A stretch of DNA of 6,839 nucleotides from Thermoflexus hugenholtzii JAD2 (GCA_945861815.1 CAMAVV010000086.1:1-6839), one strand, 5' to 3'; shown: positions 1 to 5,765, counted from the first letter of the stretch. Translations and numbers: made by a program. Notes: generated by a model not told the origin, from the sequence alone.

Positions 1-1719
1 GTCGGGCGTCGTCTGCCAAAGGGTCGCGGCGCGAGCCTTGACCTGGCGCTTGATTTCTTCGGCGGCGTTGATGGCGGCGATGCCGGTGGCAAAGGCGACG
101 CGGCTGCCGCCGGTAGGCCCTGACAAGCCAATCGTATCCGTATCGCCGACGTTGGGGGTGATATCCTCGGCGGCGATGCCAAGGACCTCCGCAACCTGCT
201 GGGCTACCGCAGCGCGCGTGCCCCCGATATCAGGAGATCCAGTGACAAGGGCAAGCCTGCCGCTGGGGTTGACTACGATCGTCGCGGCGGAGGGACCGCC
301 GGTGTTGCCCCAGTAGCCCACGGCAATCCCCCGACCCGTGTTCGGACCAAGGGGCGCCGTGTAATGGGGATGGCGCTTCATCGCATCCAGCACCTCGACG
401 AAGCCGATCTTCGGCGCGGCGACGCCGCTGACGAAACGGTCGCCGGAGCGGATGGCGTTCTTCATGCGCAAATCAAGGGGATCGATACCGAGCTGTTCGG
501 CAAGCTCATCCATGGCGCTTTCGAAGGCGAAGGCGGCCTGGGGAGCGCCTGGAGCGCGATAGGCGGCAACCTTGGGCTTGTTGAGCACCACGTCGAAACC
601 TTCCACGCGCATGTTGGGGATGTTGTAGGCGGAGAAGATGCACGATGCGCCGGCGCCAACGGGAGAGCCTGGGTAGGCGCCCGCTTCGAAGGCAAGCCAT
701 GCGTGTGCGGCCACGATCGTGCCGTCGCGCTTTGCCCCGAGCTTGATGCGTATGACGGTGCCTGCGGTTGGACCGCTGGCCTGGAAGACCTCGCTGCGCG
801 TCATGGCCATCTTCACCGGGTGGCCTGCCTTGCGCGAGAGAAGCGCGGCGACAGAATCGAGGTAGATGCTGATCTTGCCGCCGAAGCCGCCGCCGATCTC
901 CATGGGGATCACTTTGATCATCGCATCGGGAAGGCCAAGCATCACAGCGACCTGGCTGCGGACGCTGAAGTGGCCCTGGGTACTGGTCCATATCGTGACG
1001 TGTCCATCAGGGGCCCAGTAGGCAGTGGCGGTGTGCGGCTCGATATAACCCTGGTGGACTGCCTTGGTTGTGTATTCCCGCTCGAGGGTGACATCGGCCT
1101 CTTTGATGCCCTTCTCGAAGTCGCCCTGCTGCATCAGGAGGCGGGAGGCGATATTGCCGCGCTGGCCCGTATCTGTTCCCCGCTTAAAACGCTTCTCCAC
1201 GGCAAGCATCGTCATATCTTCATGCAGCACCGGGGCAGTGGGCTTCATCGATTCCAGGACGTCCTGGACGAAGGGGAGGACTTCATAGTCCACTTTGATC
1301 TTATCCAACGCCTCTTCCGCGATATGCGGGCTTATGGCGGCAACGGCGGCGACGGCATGCCCAACGAAGAGGGCCTTCTTGGGCGCGAGGCAGAGCTCGA
1401 CGATCATGCGCGCATTGGCCATCGTCTCGCCAAGATCGAGAGGGACGTTGTTCTTGATGACAGGCATATCGGCAGCGGTGACGACGGCCTTGACGCCAGG
1501 CATCGCCAGCGCCTGGGAGGCATCGATGGATTTGATGCGCGCGTGGGGATGGGGGCTGCGCAGGACTTTGCCATAGAGCATGCCCGGCAAGACGATGTCT
1601 GCGCCGTACTTGGCCCGGCCCGTCACCTTATCCAGGCCATCGTGGCGAATCGGGCGCGTGCCGACCACGCGGAACTTTTGCTGCGGGACGAGCGCTGGGC
1701 GTTCTTCAGTTGTTGTCAT
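1..1719 (-). CDS. Xanthine dehydrogenase/CoxL-family molybdopterin-binding large subunit, C-terminus outside the window
   Basis: The frame is open from ATG at 1719 to the window edge, giving 573 residues (family length is usually about 750-800). The product is the molybdenum-cofactor subunit of a hydroxylase/dehydrogenase that normally works with FAD and 2Fe-2S subunits. Visible motifs are an N-terminal a/b-hammerhead domain (about residues 15-130: RPIRHDGLDKVTGRAKYGAD, then LRSPHPHARI), a Moco-loop Gln in TSTQGHF (Q248), GGGFGGK (276-282) and AYRAPGAPQ (386-394) followed by FESAMDELAEQLGIDPLDLR. The last motif aligns with the CoxL loop AYRCSFR, but the Cys position is Ala389, so this is not a form-I CO dehydrogenase. 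The catalytic Glu near the C-terminus lies outside the window. The start is supported by GAAAGGGG (1733-1726) six bases upstream. It reads divergently from lspA. The substrate is unknown; aromatic or N-heterocyclic compounds or purines are typical for the family. Confidence 0.95.
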   Translation of the reverse strand, partial: MTTTEERPALVPQQKFRVVGTRPIRHDGLDKVTGRAKYGADIVLPGMLYGKVLRSPHPHARIKSIDASQALAMPGVKAVVTAADMPVIKNNVPLDLGETMANARMIVELCLAPKKALFVGHAVAAVAAISPHIAEEALDKIKVDYEVLPFVQDVLESMKPTAPVLHEDMTMLAVEKRFKRGTDTGQRGNIASRLLMQQGDFEKGIKEADVTLEREYTTKAVHQGYIEPHTATAYWAPDGHVTIWTSTQGHFSVRSQVAVMLGLPDAMIKVIPMEIGGGFGGKISIYLDSVAALLSRKAGHPVKMAMTRSEVFQASGPTAGTVIRIKLGAKRDGTIVAAHAWLAFEAGAYPGSPVGAGASCIFSAYNIPNMRVEGFDVVLNKPKVAAYRAPGAPQAAFAFESAMDELAEQLGIDPLDLRMKNAIRSGDRFVSGVAAPKIGFVEVLDAMKRHPHYTAPLGPNTGRGIAVGYWGNTGGPSAATIVVNPSGRLALVTGSPDIGGTRAAVAQQVAEVLGIAAEDITPNVGDTDTIGLSGPTGGSRVAFATGIAAINAAEEIKRQVKARAATLWQTTPD

Positions 1720-1726
1720 TGACAAC
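1712..1726. promoter_or_regulatory. Perfect 7-1-7 palindrome across the hydroxylase start codon, candidate operator
   Basis: GTTGTCA-T-TGACAAC is a perfect inverted repeat that includes the start codon (1719-1717) and reaches the edge of the Shine-Dalgarno. A 1-base loop is too tight for a good RNA hairpin, so a dimeric repressor site just downstream of the predicted promoter is the likelier reading. No regulator gene for it is seen in the window, and the binding protein is unknown. Confidence 0.4.
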
Positions 1727-1743
1727 CCCTTTCATGAAGAAGG

Positions 1744-1773
1744 AGTGTAGCAATCAATGGCGGAAAGCGTCAA
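1744..1773 (-). promoter_or_regulatory. Putative sigma-70 promoter of the molybdenum hydroxylase gene
   Basis: Read on the minus strand, TTGACG (1773-1768) is followed after 18 bases by TACACT (1749-1744), matching the -35 at 5/6 and the -10 at 4/6. Transcription would start near 1737, leaving a short leader that contains the GAAAGGGG ribosome binding site before ATG at 1719. Placement between divergent genes fits. This is prediction from sequence only. Confidence 0.5.
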
Positions 1774-1890
1774 CAGAAGGAAGCAAGGAAGGAATCTTAT
1801 GCCCCTTTTTTCAAGCGAGCCTTGGGACAAAAGTCCCAGCGGGCACCCAGGCAAGAGAATACGAACATTCACCCTCTCCTCTCGCCATCG

Positions 1891-1918
1891 CGAGGTCCTC
1901 TCCCCTCGAGGGCGAGGG
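1891..1918. repeat. Dispersed palindromic repeat, copy 1
   Basis: This 28-bp stretch matches 6389-6416 with two mismatches. Its core is CCTCTCCC (1897-1904), loop CTCGA, GGGCGAGG (1910-1917), giving a 7-bp stem broken by one T/C mismatch. Both copies keep the stem exactly and differ in the loop and left flank, as expected for a mobile or amplified palindromic repeat family. It sits in the 5' region of lspA. Confidence 0.7.
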
Positions 1919-1976
1919 GGGTATTGGAAGAAAGAGAAAAGGAAAAGGGAGATGCCATCTGATAAACTGGTGCGGT

Positions 1977-2492
1977 ATGTCGAACTCCTCTCCAACATCA
2001 GGGTGGCGGCGAGCCGCGCCCATCGCAGGCATCGTGGCAGTGGTCATCATCGCCGACCAGGTCACCAAGTTCGTGGTGCGCGCGAAGATGAATCTCGGCC
2101 AATCGTACCCGGAGAACTGGCCCGCGCGCTTCACTCACGTCAACAATACCGGCAGCGCCTTCGGCCTCTTCGATAATCAGACGATCTTCCTCATCATCGC
2201 CTCGTTCATCGCCATCGGCATCATACTGGCCCTCTATCGCCAGGCGGCGGGCCACGGCGTCCTGCGCATCAGCCTTGGCCTCCTGCTAGGCGGCGCGGTG
2301 AGCAATCTCGCCGACCGCATCCGCATGGGCCACGTCACCGACTTCATCGAGCTTCCCCGGTGGCCCGTCTTCAACGTCGCCGATTCCTGCGTGACGCTGG
2401 GCATCATCATCCTCGCCTTGGTGATGATCTTTGGCGGGAAGCCGAAAGAGGCCCCTGCGAAGCAACCGCAAAGCAAGCAGCAACAGGCGTAA
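1977..2492 (+). CDS. lspA: Lipoprotein signal peptidase (signal peptidase II)
   Basis: The product is a 171-residue inner-membrane aspartyl protease that cleaves the signal peptide of diacylglyceryl-prolipoproteins just before the lipidated Cys (peptidase family A8). All family signatures are present: ADQVTK (26-31), NNTGSAFGLF (56-65), GGAVSNLADR (105-114) and VTDFIELP (120-127) then FNVADS (132-137). The two catalytic aspartates are D113 and D136. Hydrophobic segments lie near residues 14-26, 68-87, 96-106 and 138-153, the usual four-helix layout. The tail is Lys/Gln-rich (KPKEAPAKQPQSKQQQ). ATG at 1977 is chosen because it gives normal family length and a short N-terminal tail before the first helix. 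Upstream sequence is intergenic repeat. The ribosome binding site is weak. rluD follows after 59 bp on the same strand, a frequent bacterial arrangement that suggests co-transcription. Confidence 0.95.
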   Translation: MSNSSPTSGWRRAAPIAGIVAVVIIADQVTKFVVRAKMNLGQSYPENWPARFTHVNNTGSAFGLFDNQTIFLIIASFIAIGIILALYRQAAGHGVLRISLGLLLGGAVSNLADRIRMGHVTDFIELPRWPVFNVADSCVTLGIIILALVMIFGGKPKEAPAKQPQSKQQQA

Positions 2493-2511
2493 TCCGCCCT
2501 CAAATCATCCT

Positions 2512-2522
2512 CTCCCGATAAG
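2512..2522 (+). repeat. Intergenic motif CTCCCGATAAG, copy 1
   Basis: This 11-base motif lies between lspA and rluD. It recurs identically at 3518-3528 and with one change (CTCCCGATTAG) at 3476-3486, so copies flank rluD on both sides. At 3518 it forms the left arm of a hairpin; here the right arm is missing. It is likely a degraded member of a small dispersed repeat family. Confidence 0.45.
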
Positions 2523-2551
2523 AAGAAAAACAAAAGAAACCAAGCCTAGCT

Positions 2552-3448
2552 ATGCCCAAGAGCCACCTACTCACAGCGACCGAATCGGTCTCTCGCCTCG
2601 ATAAGTTCCTGGCTAAGCAATTGCCGTCGCTTACTAGGTCTTATGTAAAGATTCTGATAGACGACGGCATGGTGATGGTGAACGAGCGGGAGGCCAAGCC
2701 GAGCCAAAAGCTGAAGGCGGGCGACGTGGTGCATGTGACCGAACCCGATGCTGCGCCTATCGACGTGAAGCCGCAAGAGATCCCGCTCGACATTGTGTAT
2801 GAAGACGACCACCTGATCGTCATCAACAAGCCCGCGGGGCTGACGGTCCATCCAGGGCCAGGGCACCCCGATAGCACGCTGGTCAACGCTATCCTCGCCC
2901 ATTGCCCCGACCTGGGCGCCATCAACGGCGACATTCGCCCCGGCATCGTCCACCGCCTGGACAAGGACACCTCCGGCATCATCGTCGTGGCGAAGAACCA
3001 GCGCGCGCAGCAATCGCTGTCGCAGCAGTTCAAGGACCGCAGCATCGAGAAGATGTACCTAGCCCTGGCGACGGGGCGGATGAAACGGGATGAGGGGACG
3101 ATTGCCGCGGCCCTGGGGAGAGACCCGCGCAACCGCAAGAAGATTTCCGCATTGGTCGGCGGGCGGCCTTCGATAACGGCTTTCAAGGTGCTTCAGCGCT
3201 TCAAAGAGGCGACGCTCATCGAGGTGATGCCGAAGACGGGGCGCACACACCAGATACGCGCGCACATGGCTGCCCTAGCACACCCACTTGTGGGCGACGC
3301 GCTTTACGGCGGCGGGACGAAGGTCTTGCAGCGGCAGTTCTTGCACGCCGCCAGGCTCACATTCACGCACCCGGGTACAGGGGAACGGATGACATTTGAG
3401 GCGAAGCTGCCGGAGGATTTGGAGAAAACCCTGGCGGAGTTTTCGTAG
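2552..3448 (+). CDS. rluD: RluA-family 23S rRNA pseudouridine synthase (RluD-like)
   Basis: The product has 298 residues, normal for RluD-type enzymes that isomerise uridine to pseudouridine in large-subunit rRNA. An N-terminal S4 RNA-binding domain (about 13-62: SRLDKFLAKQL, TRSYVKILIDDGMVMVNE) is followed by the catalytic domain. Catalytic Asp137 lies in HRLDKDTSG (134-142). INKPAGLTVHPG (91-102), KTGRTHQIRAHM (228-239) and HPLVGDALYGG (244-254) are also typical. The start codon has no strong Shine-Dalgarno, only a purine-rich leader, but the S4 domain begins in the right place. lspA precedes it by 59 bp, which suggests one transcript. E. coli RluD modifies helix 69 of 23S rRNA; the exact target here cannot be separated from RluA/RluC-type specificity by reading the sequence. 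Confidence 0.95.
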   Translation: MPKSHLLTATESVSRLDKFLAKQLPSLTRSYVKILIDDGMVMVNEREAKPSQKLKAGDVVHVTEPDAAPIDVKPQEIPLDIVYEDDHLIVINKPAGLTVHPGPGHPDSTLVNAILAHCPDLGAINGDIRPGIVHRLDKDTSGIIVVAKNQRAQQSLSQQFKDRSIEKMYLALATGRMKRDEGTIAAALGRDPRNRKKISALVGGRPSITAFKVLQRFKEATLIEVMPKTGRTHQIRAHMAALAHPLVGDALYGGGTKVLQRQFLHAARLTFTHPGTGERMTFEAKLPEDLEKTLAEFS

Positions 3449-3456
3449 CGCGACTC

Positions 3457-3537
3457 TGCGACCTAATCCCTTTTTCTCCCGATTAGAGAAGGGATACGTT
3501 GCGACCTAACTCCTAACCTCCCGATAAGGAATCGGGA
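3457..3537. repeat. Two imperfect direct repeat units, each with a hairpin, downstream of rluD
   Basis: Two units start 43 bases apart. Each opens with TGCGACCTAA (3457-3466 and 3500-3509) and contains CTCCCGAT (3476-3483 and 3518-3525). Unit 1 can fold as ATCCCTT/AAGGGAT plus CTC/GAG (3466-3495). Unit 2 has a perfect 7-bp stem, TCCCGAT (3519-3525), loop AAGGA, ATCGGGA (3531-3537). No T-tract follows either hairpin, so they are not classical intrinsic terminators, although they may help end rluD transcripts. Confidence 0.55.
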
Positions 3538-3673
3538 TCTCGGCGGACCTCGACCTTCAACGGAGTGGACCTGAGAAGGAAGGGGCAATTCGCTAGCTTA
3601 GGCAAAGGCATTCGCAATAGTCAGCCAAGCGTCCCTCGCCTCTCAGAAGAGGGAGGGAGAGGTCTCTATGATC

Positions 3674-3702
3674 TTCCCCCTTCCCTGAGAGGGAAGGGGG
3701 AA
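3674..3702. terminator. Perfect 13-bp polypyrimidine/polypurine hairpin, possible bidirectional terminator
   Basis: TTCCCCCTTCCCT (3674-3686), loop GAG, AGGGAAGGGGGAA (3690-3702) pairs without mismatch. It lies 28 bases past the oxidoreductase stop codon and between convergent genes, the right place for a terminator on both strands. Neither side has a run of T, so an intrinsic mechanism is uncertain. It may instead belong to the dispersed palindrome class. A weaker inverted repeat (CCTCTC 3639-3644 / GAGAGG 3657-3662) lies next to it. Confidence 0.4.
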
Positions 3703-3729
3703 AGTCCCTCCCTGTCTCAAGGAAGGGAA

Positions 3730-4692
3730 TTAGGGGGTTATCTTAATCGCGATCTTCCCTACGCCTTTGCGCTCTTCCAGGTAGCGGTGCGCAGCGGCGG
3801 CCTCTGTCATTGGGAAGACGGTCACAGGCACCGGCTTGAAGGCACCTGTTTTGAAGAGATCGATGACCTTGGCGTATTCGCTGCGAGGCAACTGGAAGAG
3901 GCCAGCGCTGCCGAAGAGGATGGAGAGGCCGCGGACGAGGTCGAGGACGTGGAAGTGCACCCAGGGGTCGCCGCTGCTGAAGCCGAGGAGGACCATGCGC
4001 CCCTCATCGGCGAGGCATTTGATGCCCTTCGCCACCGATTCGCCGCCGACGCCGTCGAGGGTGAGATCGACGCCGCGATTGTTGGTGAGGCGCATCGTCT
4101 CCGGGGCAAAGTCCACCTGCGCGTAGTTGATAAGCTCGTCTGCGCCGAAGCTCTTAGCAAGCTGGAGCTTGGCTGGGCTGCTGGCTGTGGCGATGACCTT
4201 TGCCCCCAGGTGTTTCGCGATCTGCACCGCCGCAATGCCTACGCCGTTGCCCGCCGAATGGATGAGGGCCGTCTGCCCGCGCTGGAGCTTGCCGCGAATC
4301 GCCAGGGACGACCAGGCCGTCATGAAGATCTGCCCAACCGTCGCCGCCTCCTCCATCTTCATGCCGCCAGGCACGGCGAAGACGGCGTCCTGCTGAGCGA
4401 TGAAGTACTCGGCGTAGGAGCCGCGCAGCTTGAAGGCCAGTACGCTATCGCCTGGCTTACAGGTGGTGACGCCAGCGCCGATGGCATCCACCGTCCCGGA
4501 GCCTTCCAAACCAGGACAGAAGGGCAGGCTTTGGACTTTCAGCTTTCCATCGCGGAAGCCGATATCGGCAAAGTTGACGCCGGCATAGGCCGTCTTGATG
4601 AGGACTTCGCCAGGCTTAGGCATGGGCGTTGGGACGTCGTCTATGCGGAGGACGTCGGCTTTGCCGATCTCGTGGAAGCGGATGGCTTTCAT
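3730..4692 (-). CDS. NADPH:quinone-oxidoreductase-type zinc-free medium-chain dehydrogenase/reductase
   Basis: The product is a 320-residue cytosolic MDR-superfamily oxidoreductase, expected to use NADPH to reduce quinones or other enones. An N-terminal GroES-like domain (about 1-125) carries MKAIRFHEIG, PGEVLIKTAYAGVNFADI and PGLEGSGTV (60-68). A Rossmann domain follows, with IHSAGNGVGIAAVQIAKHLG (144-163) and the second strand KVIATASS. It lacks the catalytic-zinc GHE motif and the structural-zinc Cys cluster, as expected for the QOR branch. The nucleotide loop reads SAGNGVG rather than AAAGGVG, a variation I believe occurs in related MDR groups. The C-terminal ending HRYLEERKGVGKIAIKI is typical. 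It is transcribed alone, convergent to rluD. The ribosome binding site is poor. The physiological substrate is unknown. Confidence 0.92.
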   Translation of the reverse strand: MKAIRFHEIGKADVLRIDDVPTPMPKPGEVLIKTAYAGVNFADIGFRDGKLKVQSLPFCPGLEGSGTVDAIGAGVTTCKPGDSVLAFKLRGSYAEYFIAQQDAVFAVPGGMKMEEAATVGQIFMTAWSSLAIRGKLQRGQTALIHSAGNGVGIAAVQIAKHLGAKVIATASSPAKLQLAKSFGADELINYAQVDFAPETMRLTNNRGVDLTLDGVGGESVAKGIKCLADEGRMVLLGFSSGDPWVHFHVLDLVRGLSILFGSAGLFQLPRSEYAKVIDLFKTGAFKPVPVTVFPMTEAAAAHRYLEERKGVGKIAIKITP

Positions 4693-4723
4693 GTGAGGGC
4701 CTTTAGAGAATAATTCCAGAGGG

Positions 4724-4729
4724 ATTATA
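4724..4729 (-). promoter_or_regulatory. Candidate -10 box for the oxidoreductase gene
   Basis: On the minus strand this reads TATAAT, a perfect -10 consensus, 32 bases upstream of the ATG at 4692. No good TTGACA-like -35 lies 16-18 bases further upstream. A 10-bp palindrome AACCATGGTT (4746-4755) occupies that place instead and could bind an activator or repressor. This is a sequence-only prediction. Confidence 0.4.
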
Positions 4730-4748
4730 GCGGGGAGGCACGGGAACC

Positions 4749-4874
4749 ATGGTTAATTCAATTCGGATCCGCGGTCAGCATAAGGTCGCTATCCATGCCA
4801 TGCTCTCCGTCATCACGATGCAGGCCCAGGCGTTGGCGACTCAGTCGCGGATGCTGGTGCGGAAGGTGGCTTGA
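4749..4874 (+). CDS. Possible 41-residue small protein, unknown function
   Basis: ATG at 4749 is preceded by GGGGAGG (4732-4738) at a spacing of 10 bases, the best ribosome binding site in this part of the window. The frame runs 41 codons to TGA at 4872. The peptide begins MVNSIRIRGQHKVAI and ends SRMLVRKVA. It is basic and probably helical, with no membrane segment or recognisable motif. It lies between the divergent oxidoreductase promoter and the uncharacterised gene that starts 55 bases after its stop. It could be a real short gene, an upstream ORF controlling the next gene, or chance. I recognise no family. Confidence 0.3.
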   Translation: MVNSIRIRGQHKVAIHAMLSVITMQAQALATQSRMLVRKVA

Positions 4875-4929
4875 CCTTGCTGGTACCTTGTGGTGGATTC
4901 GCAGTATTACCTCCGACATGGGGTGTCTC

Positions 4930-5661
4930 ATGCCTTCCTTTAGCAGCGCGATGGGAAAGCTCGAACGAGCGAAAGTACACTTGGAGGCCCTGCATGCAGT
5001 CATTCAACCCATCAAGGAAGCGGACTATGCACGACTCGTCCATGAATACGACCCTAATGCAAGAGAGAACCTCTGGCGATTTCAATGGGGATTTGAGGAC
5101 TCTATTGCCAAGCTCAACCCAATCATCGGAGACATCCTGACAAACTGCCTCTCTGCGCTCGACCGTCTTATCTATAACCTTTTCGGTGGAGTCGTCATTA
5201 GGGACAAAGACATCTATTGGCCTGTCTCGAAGAGTCTGGATGCGTGGAGTAGCACTAAGGGGAAGTTTAAGGGCCTCTCTGATGACATCCTCGCACTTAT
5301 CGAGAACTACCAGCCTGCCTGTAGACTTGATAACGCCGACCTCGTTTACTTGGTTGCCCTCCATTGGCTCGCCAACATAGACAAACATCGGCGATTCAAT
5401 GTCATCGGCTGGCAAACGACCGGCCTTAGCTACCAAGGCCCCATAGCCAGGGTGCCTGAATTTTTCATCGACAAGCCGCTTTATCCTGGCACAGTAGTTG
5501 TTCGCATTCCTGGAGAAGAGGTGGATATGCAATTCACCCCGCATGTGAAGATAGCGTTCGATGAGACTTGGGTAAGGCGTCAGCGGGTCGATGAGGCCCT
5601 TGTTGCGATTGTTGACACCACCGAGGAAGTCTTGACCACGTTTGCCACTAGATTCCCGTGA
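4930..5661 (+). CDS. Conserved hypothetical protein with GDxLxNxxSALD and NIDKHR blocks
   Basis: The product is 243 residues from ATG 4930, which has GGGG six bases upstream; ATG 4918 would give 247. The protein starts with a helix, SSAMGKLERAKVHLEAL (5-21). It then has IGDILTNCLSALDRLIYNL (66-84), FKGLSDDILALIENYQP (113-129) and HWLANIDKHRRFNVIG (145-160). From memory these resemble an uncharacterised bacterial family with GDxLHNLRSALDHLxW and NxDKHR blocks, in which the His and Asp/Lys/His residues are well kept. This copy has diverged in the first block (TNCL for HNLR). No signal peptide or membrane helix is visible. Base composition is lower in GC than its neighbours (sample lines 5161-5220 at 43% and 5341-5400 at 48%, against 68% at 6001-6060), consistent with horizontal acquisition. 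A long open frame on the opposite strand (5670 to 4813) is judged a shadow. Function is unknown. Confidence 0.82.
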   Translation: MPSFSSAMGKLERAKVHLEALHAVIQPIKEADYARLVHEYDPNARENLWRFQWGFEDSIAKLNPIIGDILTNCLSALDRLIYNLFGGVVIRDKDIYWPVSKSLDAWSSTKGKFKGLSDDILALIENYQPACRLDNADLVYLVALHWLANIDKHRRFNVIGWQTTGLSYQGPIARVPEFFIDKPLYPGTVVVRIPGEEVDMQFTPHVKIAFDETWVRRQRVDEALVAIVDTTEEVLTTFATRFP

Positions 5662-5713
5662 ACTAATCATCTAGGCCCCCTTCTGTCGGAGGCGAAATAT
5701 GAATAAGGCTCCC

Positions 5714-5743
5714 TTGACTCCCTTCTGTTGCTCCTCTTATAAT
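5714..5743 (+). promoter_or_regulatory. Strong sigma-70 promoter of the tetR-prenyltransferase unit
   Basis: TTGACT (5714-5719, 5/6 match) is followed after 18 bases by TATAAT (5738-5743, 6/6). Transcription would start near 5750, about 24 bases before the tetR ATG and inside the palindromic operator. It is the best promoter match I found in the window. Confidence 0.75.
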
Positions 5744-5745
5744 TC

Positions 5746-5765
5746 AACCGACTGACCAGTCGGTT
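5746..5765. promoter_or_regulatory. 9-2-9 palindromic operator, probably for the adjacent TetR repressor
   Basis: AACCGACTGACCAGTCGGTT is an inverted repeat with perfect 9-base arms around a central AC. It begins two bases after the -10 box and covers the predicted transcription start, so a bound dimer would block initiation. Arms of this size next to a tetR gene are the normal arrangement for TetR autorepression. Binding by the downstream regulator is inferred from position. Confidence 0.75.

Larger units (their letters stand above)
1720..1976. other. Intergenic region between the divergent hydroxylase gene and lspA
   Basis: No gene is supported here. The lspA frame is open back to 1710, but the residues it would add are arginine/proline-rich and unlike LspA. 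The gap holds the hydroxylase promoter, a small hairpin at 1822-1839 (stem TTGGGAC/GTCCCAG with one G-T pair, AAAA loop), a 28-bp dispersed palindromic repeat (1891-1918) and a purine-rich run (about 1925-1953). I could not find a convincing -35/-10 pair for lspA. Confidence 0.7.
3449..3729. other. Gene-free gap between convergent rluD and the oxidoreductase gene
   Basis: About 280 bases carry no supported gene. The contents are the paired 43-base repeat units (3457-3537), an unremarkable stretch (about 3540-3630) and a run of polypyrimidine/polypurine inverted repeats (about 3631-3720), including one perfect 13-bp stem. An open plus-strand frame begins in this gap at 3565 but runs antisense through the oxidoreductase gene and is a composition artefact. 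Confidence 0.7.

Noticed and set aside
1..1719. Annotation as aerobic CO dehydrogenase large subunit CoxL
   Set aside because: The catalytic Cys of the AYRCSFR loop is replaced by Ala in AYRAPGAPQ, so only the broader family call is supported.
364..1722. Long plus-strand open frame (452 codons) opposite the molybdenum hydroxylase
   Set aside because: The minus strand encodes a continuous protein with diagnostic motifs (GGGFGGK, AYRAPGAPQ). The plus frame has no recognisable domain and an Asp/His/Gly/Ala-rich composition typical of antisense frames in high-GC genes.
1719..1724. TTGACA on the plus strand as a -35 for lspA
   Set aside because: No acceptable -10 follows at 16-19 bases. The hexamer is part of the palindrome over the hydroxylase start codon.
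1822..1839. Hairpin TTGGGAC-AAAA-GTCCCAG as a riboswitch or terminator
   Set aside because: There is no T-tract on either strand and no match to a riboswitch core I know. It is a simple 7-bp stem in the divergent intergenic region.
3457..3720. CRISPR-like array downstream of rluD
   Set aside because: There are only two imperfect 43-base-spaced units and unrelated hairpins. There is no regular repeat-spacer pattern and there are no cas genes.
3565..4713. Plus-strand open frame (382 codons) across the hairpin region and the oxidoreductase gene
   Set aside because: It is the antisense shadow of a clear MDR-family gene and starts in repeat sequence.
4795..4929. N-terminal extension of the uncharacterised protein to ATG 4795
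   Set aside because: The added residues are Arg/Trp/Cys-rich (PRRWRLSRGCWCGRWLDL) and unlike the family, whose proteins begin just before the SSAxxKLxRA helix. There is no ribosome binding site at 4795.
4813..5670. Minus-strand open frame (285 codons) opposite the uncharacterised gene
   Set aside because: The plus strand carries family motifs (SALD block, NIDKHR block) and a plausible start. The minus frame shows none. It is kept in mind only because both frames are fully open.
5699..5755. 18-codon ORF with GGAGG six bases upstream (MNKAPLTPFCCSSYNSTD)
   Set aside because: It runs through the tetR promoter and into its operator, so it would not be on the tetR transcript. The length and lack of any conservation evidence make coincidence more likely.
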